Below, one piece after another: positions 1 through 12,900 of a stretch of 64,000 nt of DNA. This DNA comes from Prostheceraeus crozeri (lineage: Eukaryota; Platyhelminthes; Polycladida; Euryleptidae): contig CAJQUW010012692.1 of the NCBI GenBank assembly GCA_907163375.1, positions 427,996-491,995 on the forward strand, written 5' to 3'. A model generated the notes under the pieces. It was not told the origin of the DNA and did no database searches. It saw only the letters and a list, made by a program, of their open reading frames with translations. Every line of letters starts with the position of its first letter. Positions within the stretch are counted from its first letter, which is position 1. The position numbers and the translations under genes were made by a program.

Positions 1-3000
1 GTATTACACTTCCGATTCCAGGTGTTCTTCCGGTCTATTTGACTTGAGTATATACTAATTACTCTCATTAACTTAATATAAGATTGCCTGTGACTTTACA
101 GGTCGGTTGCCTACTTATAGCAAGCAGTGCAATTTTAGTAATTGATAATTCAATATTTTGCATTTGGTGTCATAAACTTGCGATTAACAGCTGAATTCAA
201 GAACTTTATAGCATCATTTTGCATATGCTCAAATCTTATGAAGCACATTCTATGCGTAACTGTTATAAGCTCCAATAATCAAGTTGTCTGCTCCGATACC
301 TTGCTAAATACAAGAAGTATGCAAAATTGTAACTCATAAGAACGGCTGTTGGCCGAAGGTGGAGACCTCAGGTTCACCTTGGAGATGGTAATGGTAGTCT
401 TTATACAACAAATTAAGTTGAAACATAATTAGTGGTGACTGATTGATTTGTTTCATGTTAGCTATCATGATCTTCATGTTTCATATTTGTTTTCGTTGCT
501 TACATGTATCTTGTTGAAATGTTCATCGTCATTTTATCTGCAATGATACTACCCATTGTTTCTTTGTGAAAATGACAGAGACATTCTCTTTATTGCTACC
601 ACAAAAGGTCACGACTATTTCAGGGAGAATTTAATTTTGTTGCTGCTTCTTCCGGATAACGTGCAGTTAAAGCGCGATACGTTAAGCCTCAGCGAAACAT
701 CGATTTTACTAGACATACTGCGTATCGGATACGTAAAAAATATTCGAAGGAAGCGCTCCATTTTGTCAGACAAAGGGTATCTTGTTGTACTCAAAAGTTT
801 TGTAAAATAATTTACATCTGTGAACTCCGACACAGTTTTAGTTTTAGGAATTTCTTTAGCTGTGTAAACTTGTCACATGCGACGTTATCGCGTGCTTTGT
901 AAATGCATATAACGAAAGTTCGTTCGAGTATCTAAGATCGCTGAATTGCATGCTCGTCACTATCAATCATCGCACTAAGGCTCTAGGCCATTGTCAAAGC
1001 ATTACAACTTAAATGGGTGGAACTCAACTGCATGGACGGTTTACTCAACGCAAAATATTTCAAAATTCTCAGTCATGTTGGCCAGTGACTGCTTCAACAT
1101 TTTTTCATTTTGATCAAAGAACATTAAAATGTTATCGAAATCTTTCTTTATAAATTCACTTCATATTGCTGAAAACATTTTTTTTATTGAACGTATTCAA
1201 GTTTCCAATTGCGCTGATCAATCTGTTCAATATTTTCCATTAAAAGTTGGTATTTTAATCTCATAGTCAGAATTGCTTGTTCATTTTTCACAATATTCCA
1301 ACATCGTTAACTTTCATCGGTCTAGGGTGCGTCTTTCAGACCCCCCGAAACAAAATCATAGACAAATGATTTTAGCCACCAATTTTACGACAAATAACTC
1401 CCGCATCCTCGTACTCGATGCTACTATAAAGAGACTTCATTTATTACTGACATAATTTAGGTGAGTTATTTATGTCCAATATCTCCGAACTGTTTTCTAC
1501 GATATGAAAAATGTGCGCAAATTATAGCCTATGCGTTTATAACAGATGCTCTAATGTATAAACGTAATGGTGATGACTATTTTATTGGTACTACATTGCT
1601 AGCGTCGGATATAACAGTACATTTTTGTAGTTCTAAAGCACTAAATCATCTCTTCAGCCTCCGCCTATTAGAACAAGAAAGTGAAGTTACTAGGATTGTT
1701 CAAAGGCCTGAAGAGTACATATCCAAAATCAGAAAGAAATCAAAATATACAAAAGAGAATTAAAAAACAGAATGCACGCATAAATTTGTTGCCAGTAGGT
1801 GAGTTGTATTTCACCACTTTCCTAGTAAGTTGAAATTCTACAAGCGCATATATATCTGCTATGGATAATGTTTCTATTTCGGTCAATGTGTTTTTGTGAC
1901 TTCAATATCAAAATGCAATATATTTCAGTAAAACGAATAGCCCTGAGTTTTGTTCAAATCGTAAAAATCATGTCGCTAAGCGTTTGAGCAATATATACTG
2001 ACTACAATTAGCATGGGCATCAACTATTAGCCTCATTTATTGATAATGACAAATATTCAAAATGTGTGAAAATGTTGTTCATCCGTGGATGTCTTGTAAT
2101 TACGTTGAACATCGTATCAGTTTGTTAAGATTTATTACTCAATTATAACGCTGACATAGTTCAGTTTTGTGCCATGCCATCATAGTTATCATAGATTATC
2201 TTACCTATGCAGCATAGATGGCTGGCCCCTCTGGCTTGCATCACAATTGTGTCTCGTGAATCATATCAGATGTATTATGTCATACCTCGTATGTTTTATA
2301 CTAATGACGATAATATTTCGTTTTGAACTCCAGAATATTATTTTATTTGGCTGTATTTATGCAGCGCTGTATCTAGAAGAGGTTCACATCGCTCAACATA
2401 CACAAGAATGCAAGTCACAAGAAAATGAAGATAAAAAGAAATGAGAAAAAAATGTTTAACAGAATCTTCCTCCAGCACGCTTGAAAGTCAAAGTGTTTGC
2501 ATTTCGAACAGGGAAATGCAATTCCATACCGTAAGGCCATTAAAGCTGAACGTCTGCCACCCTGAGATATTGACTTCAAGGTGGGCACTTCAAATGAGCA
2601 GTTGTCTTCAGATGAGCGTAAGCAGCGTAAAGGACGACGAATATGCCGTTGAGAAATATATTTAGGTGATCGCAAGTGAAATCATTTGTAGCATAAACTA
2701 CCAATTTTTAGCTTGATGCGCTGATGAATTGGAACCCACTTCAACCTCTTGAAGTGTGGCGCAATATGCTTATGACGGACTTAAAAATGATTGCATATCT
2801 TTGTGAGATGAGTGTGCGTCGAGTGAAGTTGGATCAATCAATGCGATCCTACAAAGTTAGAAGAAAGTTTTTCTTGCTACTTGCGTTTTGAAGGAAATAC
2901 CATTTTTAAAAATGCTGTAATAGCTCTCCCATAAATGTGAGATATCACAAATAAATTAAGATGGAACGAAAAACATTATAATTCCACGACGCTTCGTGTC

Positions 3001-6000
3001 ACAGACAAATGTTCTTGTGACTTGGATGAAGCAGACACATCGACAACTATGCGGTTACATAGGCCGAAAATGTAAGTGTACTTCTGCTGCAATTACCGTT
3101 CATCAGCTCGTGTTTGCGACTCATACCTGGCACATGAATGTCAATTAGATTAGCTTCAGAAATGCGTGTGCGAACTATGTCAGTTTGAAAGTCGAAATCA
3201 AAAGTAAAATCATTAGTAGATAAAAGAGAATCATGATGATTATTTTCAATCTGTTCAAAAATTGCATTCTTGTTATCAAAATATGGAACGCTCGACGATG
3301 CTCGTGAAAGCGCAAATAGATAAAGTAATCAGAATCAATATAGATTGTGTCAAATGCTCCAGCTTATGATATAAGCAACATAACACGATCTACGCATATG
3401 GTGGCTAGGTATTTTGCGACAGATGTCACAATTACAAATACTGAGTGCAGTTACTAGAAAAACAATTATGCTGTTTCTCAGGTTTGTAAGAAATTTTTCA
3501 CATATGCGCTTATTTTTTTCAAATTAAGCAAAAAGAAACTAAAAATTAAAGAAACTCATTAGTTCTCATCGTATTAAAGAAAACTCATTAGTCAAACTGA
3601 TGTGGTAAATTCTTGCCTTTGATTGATACATCCGAAATGCAAATTTTGATTTTCTAGCAATGCGTCTCGTTCATTGTCATACACGTACAATTATGTCACA
3701 TTCATGTTAGTACATTAGATTATTTTCTGACATTGTGCTGTCTGAAGTCATGATCTATCCAATCATGTAATGTGACCAATAATCAAGGATGTCGTCGTCT
3801 CTTACGATATTTGATGAAAAGATCAACATCAAATAGATATCCATGTACACTGACATATTCGTAATATTAAAAGCTCATCTAAATGGGCATCCATTTTCTT
3901 TCATGTTTACCAATTACTCCTAACACTTTTCATACCATTCTACTCATGGTTCACAAGTGACTTAATTTAATGTCTTAGAAGCGATGAATTCTATTCGAAC
4001 TAAACTTCAATTTACATCAGCATCTTACTGATGAAAACTCACTTTTCTTCTTCAATTTTACTAACACAGTTAAAAATGGGCATTTCACATACTAATACTT
4101 CCAAAAATTTGTGAAAAAATACTTATTCATGAACTTTGATTCTGCAATTCAAATTGAACAATAAAATCAATAAAAGAAAAAGCCACGTTAGAAAAGAAAA
4201 ATCAAGCACTTTTATTACATTACCATCTCATTTATTTGTGATTCTGCTAGCTAAAGACTCGAGAGAATTTTTCATCGTGTCGATTTACCTGCTCGTTTAT
4301 CTCAACATTACTACACGCCTAGAAATGTTCTACAAAAATCACGTTCGAGCGTGGGGATTGCTGGATCTCAGGTTGTAAAATAACATCCAGCGAAAAATGA
4401 TGGTTAGTAAGATAATTTTTACATGTTCTAAGTTTTATGTCTGTAGTACTGTCCTCCACTTACATATGCGAATAAAAGAACATCTTATACGAAAGCAGTT
4501 AATTATCTGAGAATCTACAAACATGCTTATCAAGGAGTGTGTTCCCTCGGGAGATTTCCATTATAGCTTCTGACTCCAATGCCGTCGACTTGTTTTTCAG
4601 AGAGGCTATCTATATTGAATTATTAATGCCTTCTCTGAATAATGGAAATGAAAACTGTGAGCTCCAAGCATTGATAGTTTGATCTATCTTTGATTTTTGA
4701 CATTTTTTATCAGCACAATTTATTAGTAATTGCTTCGATCTATTTATTAGATTGATAGCGAGGTTTGCGTGCATTGATGATTTATCGGGCTTTCGTAGGG
4801 GAAAATCTATGCTACACTTGTAGAGGACTAAACCCACATCGACAGTATGGAAAATGCATGTTTTCTTGATGATGTCCATTGGATGATGGAGGAAACATGT
4901 TGATCATTACAAAAAACATCAAAACATCGAAAACACTGGTTCTTTTCAAACTAACAAAACGTTCCGACAGCAATAATCAAAAAGAAAAGAATTACACGAT
5001 GAAGGCAGCTTTAGTCACAATATTATCGATTATTGTCAAGAATTTTTGGATGAACGCACCTGTGGATTAAATGTCTCTCAAATGCTGTTCTAGAATCAAG
5101 AGAAATCAGCCGGTCTAGACTTAATCTATGCTGGTGTTAACGGACCTGTTTCCAGATATTATCATTCGAAAAATTGCTCCTTCACCGGCATATGAGTGTT
5201 TTACTGATTTTGAGCCGATTAGGTTTTCAGTGGTGTCGTCTTCTTTTTAACGGTCGGATTTCATCATTTTTGCTAACGTTGTTGAACCGGACTATCATCA
5301 AACGTCAAACATAATTTAACAGAGCAAATTAAAGACGCTGTCTTTCGTATGTGGTTGGAAACGTCAAAATTTGCTGTTGATTGTTTTCAATACAATTTAT
5401 GTAGCAAATAGTTTCGGGCGTAGGCCTATGTTGTGCGAAATTCGTATAATTTGTTATCCCTTGTAAACGCTCCTCTACTCTCTAACACAACGTATTATGA
5501 TGTGATTTTTACGGAACCAATCGCTCACATTTAGTCTACTATTTGTTTATAATTGCAATAACCAATCTGTCAACATAAGCCATAGATCGTATGAAACTTC
5601 TCTCTGATATAAGCTGCTGTAATACCAAAGGCACGTATTTATTTATAGATGGTGCATGCTCCACGCTGTCGAGTGAATATCGACCGTGAACAAATAAGCA
5701 TCGTCGCATTAGAATTACTGTTTGAAGTGTCATCAATCTTCGCATTGTACTTTTTCTCATGCGAAAAGATGAGCGTGAATGAATTTGCGATGTAACAGTT
5801 ACGCATCTTTTTAGTTGGGAATACTTCTTTTCACTTGAAATAGCAGTATTTCGTTCATAAATATTTGCCTTAAACTTGACTTCCTGTCCGATAGCTATGA
5901 CAACTTCGTTCACTTAATTCTTCATGATTTGAATATAATCCACTCGCCATAGTTCATTTATAATCAAAAGGAAGTGCGAATAACAGTTGATATTCTTTGA

Positions 6001-6610
6001 ACGAGCAAGCAATACATAAAACGCATTAGTTTCGTAATCAGTTAGCTTTATCATCATGCTTAAAAACCCCTACTCATCAAGCAGTCAGTAATGATGCCTC
6101 TCGAAGACATTTATGCACAGTAGGGAAATCAATAGTTTTAGTATAACTAACAACCGGCAGATGAGTGTGTAGCATGACATGATGTTAAAAAAAGCATGCT
6201 AATTCTTTCAATTACGCAAAAGCTAATTTCGTTCATTATTCCCTATGGTAAATCAAATACGTGGGTGTCATCGCAGATTCCCAAAAGTTGAGGGCACGAA
6301 GTGTGTATTCCGGATAAGAGCGCTTAGTAGGAGAACCTAATCGTAGCTACTTAGAGTAGCGCTTAGCGCTCTCAGTAGGAGAACCGTTCATGTCGATCTA
6401 GAGATGATCGAAACTTATGAAAAATCTCAAGAGTCCTCGAGTAGATGAAGAGGAGGCTCTCCACTCCGGCCCGTCTAGAGACCGTCTTATTGTAGTTTTG
6501 ATTGTCGTGGGCGACTTTAAATTAGCATCTGCTTCCTTGGTTAATTTGCACGTAGTTTGTTGTCTCACTGATCCTGCGCAACTCGTTGCTGACATCTATT
6601 ATCGTTGTAG
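1..6610. other. presumed intron or upstream flank, no supported gene
   Basis: AT-rich DNA with stop-dense frames and no recognisable exon or domain apart from a weak coding-like remnant near 2500-2650. Because the first recognised exon must be spliced to earlier kinase exons, most of this stretch is probably intron. Two direct copies of agtaggagaacc lie near 6325 and 6375. Confidence 0.5.
2495..2675 (+). pseudogene. possible coding remnant, family unknown
   Basis: One + frame reads FEQGNAIPYRKAIKAERLPP, a TGA, then DIDFKVGTSNEQLSSDERKQ and RKGRR. The amino-acid mix looks like real protein, rich in Lys, Arg and Glu and unlike the neighbouring frames, but no start, splice frame or family can be shown. 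It may be a decayed gene copy or a transposon fragment. Confidence 0.25.
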
Positions 6611-6900
6611 GAATTGGATCGTCTCACTGCTCAGTTATCGGGGATGAATGCTGCTGCGATGGCCGCAGGATTGAGTACTGGCAATGGAGCTATAGAAGCA
6701 CCGGTCTATGAAGTCGGAAGTGATGATGACGATGATGAGGAGGAAGATGAAGATGACGAAGAAGAGGAAGCAAGCAGCGGCAATGAAGAGCCTACTAGGC
6801 ATCCCCGGACATCTCATCAAGCTCCACAGTCGTCGAGAGAAGCCATAAGACGAGCCGAACCGGAAGATACTGGCACGCTCTCAAGCCATCAACCACCAAA
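6611..6900 (+). CDS. msn: msn-like exon a: acidic linker
   Basis: The acceptor is tcgttgtag before 6611 and the donor is gtacgt at 6901. Read in phase 0 it starts [11 protein letters not shown] and contains an unbroken Asp/Glu run (about residues 36-55), then Ser- and Pro-rich sequence. Vertebrate TNIK has a similar acidic Ser/Glu run after a short leucine-rich helix, so this is the start of the intermediate linker. It ends two bases into a codon, which fits the next exon. Confidence 0.88.
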
Positions 6901-9900
6901 GTACGTTAGTAGATAATATCTGATAGCACGGAAATAAAAGTTTCTAAAATGTACATTATTTAAGTGTTGAGCTACACATCTTAACCGGTTGGTGAGTCGG
7001 ATGCCACTTTCCCAAATTATGACCAACTTATGTTGAGACTGCCCATGATTCATGAATGAATGCAAAGAGGACAAAAGCATGTAACCTCCTGATTTTATGA
7101 TGTTGTAGTTCTGTGTTCACTCTAGCAGTTCAAATGTATTTATTTCTTTTTGTAGACAGTATGTAATCCTGATTTTTCGCACTGCCTTCGTATTTTAGAC
7201 GCAACCATATTCATCAAATCAGATTGAGTTAATTAAATACCTCAATTAAAACGTGAAATGGGCTACTTTATTTGAATCGATAATTCGATAAATAGCCAAA
7301 AGAATATTCAATCGCTATTGCAGGCAATTCTTTAACATTTTGTATTAATAAATTTGTAAATGAATGTGTAGATTCAACGATAATGCTATAGTTTCAACGC
7401 AATATTTTTCGACATCTTTATGACAGTGTGAACGTGATGACGTGAACCAACACTGTTTCGAGCAGCTAATTGATTTCAAATTCATCAAGAAATAACCATT
7501 TACTAATTAAGCGTAATGTTGAAATCTGTAAACGCGTCTTGGTTAGCAAATAGCCTGAAAATGTTTGATGACTGCCTCATGTAGCCTACCGTATTTATCC
7601 ATATTAACTGCCAGTCGAGTATGCTGTCATGGCTGCTGAGGATTTACTTTTGTAAAAAAATTGATAGTAGCCGACTACTAATAACGCTTAGTTTAGATCT
7701 TCGTGACTTCAAATCAGCGCGGTTGTCAGTTAAGATAAATAGGTTGCCGTGTCAGTAAATATTGATGTAACGGTAAATAGTTAGTCTGGAATTTGATATA
7801 CTCATTGACATAATTAATAAAACAAACTATCATTGGCTTGAATTGAAGTTTGCTTCATTTTTCTCTCTGGTATGATGCAATATCTCGCTTTCTATGTATT
7901 ACCATTCAGCACATTAGAGAATAGAGAAAGATCTATGGTGGTCAAATTTCAAATTTTGATATCGATACAACTGTCACAATTGCTTTTACAAATTGAACAT
8001 AAACGTGAACTGAAATCCAGCTTTTGTAAAATAAAATGGCACACGATCAGTTTACCAGAGGTATGACTATTGGAATGATTCGTTGTGGTAGAAGTTGTGC
8101 GAGTGTTGCCGAAGAGCTGCAACTATCGAGAGTCGTTGTTTGGAGGTGGTGGTGTCGATGGAAAGCAGAAGGATATGTTATAAAGAAGAAGGGATCTGGT
8201 CGACCAAGAAAGTCTGCAGGAAGGACAGACGCACGTCTAGTTTTAGCTGCAAAGAGGAATAGATTTGTGTCAGTCCCAAAGCTAGTCGTACACTGGAAGA
8301 GTGCCTCAAATATAGACTGTAGCGTTCGAACGGCTTACCGAAGATTGCGAGAAGCTGGAATTCAATCACGACGACCAGCTGTCCTAATTCCATTGAGTTT
8401 TGAGCACGGCAGAAGACGAGTTGCCTGGTGTGATGCCCATCGCTCATGGAATGACCATCACTGGCAGAAAGTCTTGTGGACCGATGAATCGAGATTCACT
8501 CTGGATTTCAATGACGGTCGTGTCAGAGTGCATCGTCTTCCAGGTTAACGCTTTGCCCCATGCTGTATTAAAGAACACGACAGATATGGTAGTGGAAGTG
8601 TTGTGCTGTGGGGTGGCATTTGGCATGGCGGACGAACGACAGCAGCCATCATCAAAGGCACGTTGACTGGAGAGAGGTATCTCAATGAAATTGTGCTTCC
8701 TGTTGTTGCCCCAGTGGTCAGGGTGGAGGATCTCGTCTTCCAAGACGACAACGCAAGACCACATCGCTCCTCGGCTGTCATTGTCACTGTTAGAAGATTG
8801 AACATTTAAGCCCTTGACTGGCCTGCACGCTCACCTGACTTGTCACCCATTGAACAAGTCTGGGACGAGTTTGGGCGGCGAGTGAGAGAACGCTATTCGC
8901 TTCCACCAGTGTCCCTGAAGATTCTCTCTGAAAGATTGACAGAGCAGTGGCTTCTCCTTGAAACATCTTTCATTCAGAAACTTTGTGAATCCATGTCATC
9001 TCGGATTACTGAATGTATTGGAGCTAGAGGGGGCACACGCGCTATTAAAGTTGAATCTGCTACATGCGTTGCTTTTCTGTCCTAGCGACTTGGTGGAGAT
9101 TGTGACTAAATTATCAAGGTATTATACATACATGTATATATACCAGTCAAAAAGAAAGAAGTTAGAGAAGTAAATGTTTCAAAAATTTTGTCAATGAGTA
9201 TATTTTGTCTATTCGATGGATTTGTGCGGATTCCAAAATAGTTCTGAATGCATGAGATAGAAGGATGGCAACCGTTATACTATATCGACCTCAGAAGGTG
9301 CTAGACGCCGAAGGTCCGTCGCGATTTACTTAAGCAATAAAATCTTATCACTTCGAGACCAAACATTTTCTTTCCCCGGGAGTTTGGACAATATGAATTG
9401 TTATAATGCAAACTAGAAGGACGTCAAATTGTCAAGTTGGAAAATCTAAGCAATGAATCTCTTGTTGGCTGACGACGCTCCGCATCCTCTTATAAGAACA
9501 CTGACTTGTCAGTTTAAATGTAATTTTAATGCTATCACAAATACTTAAATAGCAAATTCAGCAACATAAAGGATAATACAATTACCTAGAGCGCCTTCAT
9601 TCGAACAACTAGTTATCGACAAGCGTATCATGGTTTGAGTTAACACACAGTATTTAGATACGAATATTATGCTAAGTGCTACCAGACCCTAATGAGTCAA
9701 CAAGTTGATTCACGAGTAGATACGTCAATACTAGACATAGTTTTTGCATCAATAAGTGATAATCGAAGACTGTGTGAGATGAACCGAAAGCCTACCACAA
9801 CGAGAATTGTGAATATTTTTTTCACTTATTAAATGCAAGATTAGTCGGATGAATCTTAAATTCGGACTCTTGCGACCCAATCGGATCCGGTTTCGTGTAT

Positions 9901-12900
9901 TCGAATATTTGTGCGTGTGGCGTGGCGTAGCCGTACTTGGCAAACGTTAAAACCGAATTTTTCATTTGCGTCTCTTTTGCTGCGAGTTTTTTCATATTAC
10001 TATTTTGTGGAACTATCTATTGTTTCTCTTATCTCCATCGCATATCCAAAAATAGGCATTTCATGAGATGAAGATGAGCGTCAACCAGACAGACGTACCT
10101 GCGTAAATACACTGCAGTCACTGTTAAGTGATAGAGAGTGAGAGATATGAAAATAGGGAAATAATTCATCATAGGTCGATAGCGTCATTCACAGTTTGTA
10201 TGCGCAGGAAATCTCTCAACTTCTCCTTCTCGTGTAGTATTTGCGTTTCATGGTTAAATGCGTGCATAATAGTTCTGATGAATTCATTCATTCACTTCTA
10301 CTCGCATCCATTTCCATTATTTTTCTTTCAAATCCCTTCTCACACTCACGAACTCGGTTATAAATAGTGACAGCATTTTATTGAACTCCAGTCACATTGT
10401 GATACTTGCCGCGGTCGCAGAAATGCAGATAATGTGATCTGAATAATCGAGAGATTGTACCACTTATCAGCGAATTATATATGTATCACAACCTTGAAAT
10501 TGCATGTAACCTACATGTATATACTCCTTCGTTAGGTATGGAGGCAGATATGTTTCGTAAGCTTGAGAGTGATCTATTTATCAATATCCAGTGAGATACT
10601 TGAAAAATTATGTTATCTCGAAAATATGACGAAATATTAATCCACTGTTTATAATTGCTACGACAACCGATGTGTGATGGTGAGAGCAAATTATCTTACC
10701 AACTGACATCGGTGGCACGTTAGCGGTCCCAGATCTAGAGTTTATCTCATTCATTGTTTATCAGATATTTCTACATTTTGATGTAGCCTGTCTAATTGGG
10801 CTGTACCCACAAGTAAGTTAGCGATGGACTTCGCTGACAAATTTCAAAATTGTCTTTGAGTGAATTTTTCCTTGCCGGTCTTATATTAAGACATCGTCAA
10901 CCGCAACGTGCATTCTTGTCTCAAATTGTATGGCGCAATAAATTACTTTCAAGTTATCGTTTTTTTCATTAAGGCAGGTTTTCTTCAATTCAAGTAGGGT
11001 AAAAACTCCGATTGGAGATATGCTTCCTCTGACCCTTCCTGTTTTTGTATGTACATTTTGACGATATATATCTTTTGCCGCAGATTTGCATCGACTACAG
11101 TAATAATGTAAGTCAGCATGCTAAGAAGCTTTGATTTGAAGTTGGGCAGCTGGGTGTTGTGTACTAATCTCTCCTGGTGGAGGGTTGTCGATTTAAATGA
11201 TTACTTTTTCACGTCAGATGTCATAAATAAACATCTATGAAACCTTGCTTATAGTGGAAATTAATTCTTGAAATTGTCATGTGGACTTTGAATCAAGATG
11301 AATGCAAAGTATTCAAGCTGATTAATTTGCATTCGGAATCATGTTGAGTCATAGCTTCATGTAGTCGTAGAAACTGGATCATGAACTACTGAATGCATAC
11401 ATAATCATTGTAATCTAATATTTGTAAATTATTGTATGTTTCTGGCATACTAATTACCTACAATAAAATGGCCAAGAGAATCTTTAACTTAATGTGATCA
11501 AATCAATAACAAAATGAAAAGTTGTAAAAATGAAATCTTCATTTAGGAACAAATGTTGCCAAAGGTTTGTCACACACAGCGTGTTTGAAAAGGTTGAGAT
11601 GTCTTTAAACAGGACTTTTATGTAGAGCAAGCACTGCTCTACAAATTAGACGACAAATAGGTCAAATAATGTACAAGATGATTTCGTGCAAGCCAAGACC
11701 ACGAAAGGAAAAGATTGAAACATAATTTATTTACGTTAATTGTCAAGTGAACAGTGAATTGTCAATTACAATTCAACTGAACCGCTATCCCAGCTGTAGA
11801 CACCAAGTGAAAAACAGGGTATTCACGGCCTTTATTAACTTATATTTTGAACACATTTTACCATGAAAAGCCTTGAATTTACCTGTCAATCAGGCGCGGA
11901 CGTTCAAGTATTATCGAAGCATACATCAAGTATTGTCGACTTCTGTCGATGAATGAATAATTGGGCTGCCACATTACTTAATTTTTTGAAAATTGAGGAA
12001 TTGTCGTATTTTTCCTAGAAGTCTGTTACTTACCCGAAGTCTAAAATTAAGAAATTTGTGGTTTAAAATGAGCTAATTCTCCTCAGTGACTCAGTTGGTC
12101 ATTTGTAAAATAGACGACCACGTCAATTTTACGCAGATAGACCACATAATTGATTTTCAAACTAGTGATGCCGGAAGTTGAATTGAAGAAATTTTATTTT
12201 TAATTTTTTCTACAGATTTTGCCTTTCACCCTTGCATGGAAGTCACTGCCATCATCGAACTTCAAAGAACTTGCCCATACTTCAGAATTCTTGAAAAAAA
12301 AACTTTGATATACTTCAGATTCTCGGTTGCTTTTTTACTGAAATGAAATGTTATATCATAAATAGAATTAAATTTGAAATATACTTAATTTGTCATTACG
12401 AATATTTGCCATCCATTTAAGAAGGCAGTGAGACAAAAATGAATGCATTCACTACTAAATGTTTATGTGAGAGTTTTATATCCAGCAAGCGTGCGCGACC
12501 CTCGAAATCTCAATAATCTTCACTAAGGCTGCAGCCAGCGGTAGATGCACAAAGATGTGTCTATCTGATTTTAGAGTTGTCTCCTTCTGTATCTAGGATT
12601 TTTTGTCTAGGGAAAATGCACAGGCCTGCTAATAAATGTGAATACTTTGTTCTTTGATGAACTGTATGAGGACCAACTGAATGTTAAATAACATACTGAA
12701 TTCACAGCTTCAAAGTATTTTTTAGTGTTGAGATGGATTTGATGGTCACTAATAGAATATGTATGCAATGATACTCAGTATCTAATATATACATTATCTA
12801 AAAGCACAGCTACTGCATGTTGCACTTTACTAAGCTAGATCAAGTTTCTAGCATCGATTAAGTAGCGGCATTGCTAAAGGGAAAACAGACATGAAGTGTT

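Noticed and set aside
5539-5913. 124-codon minus-strand frame
   Set aside because: No motif, no splice or promoter signals, and codon use like intron DNA.
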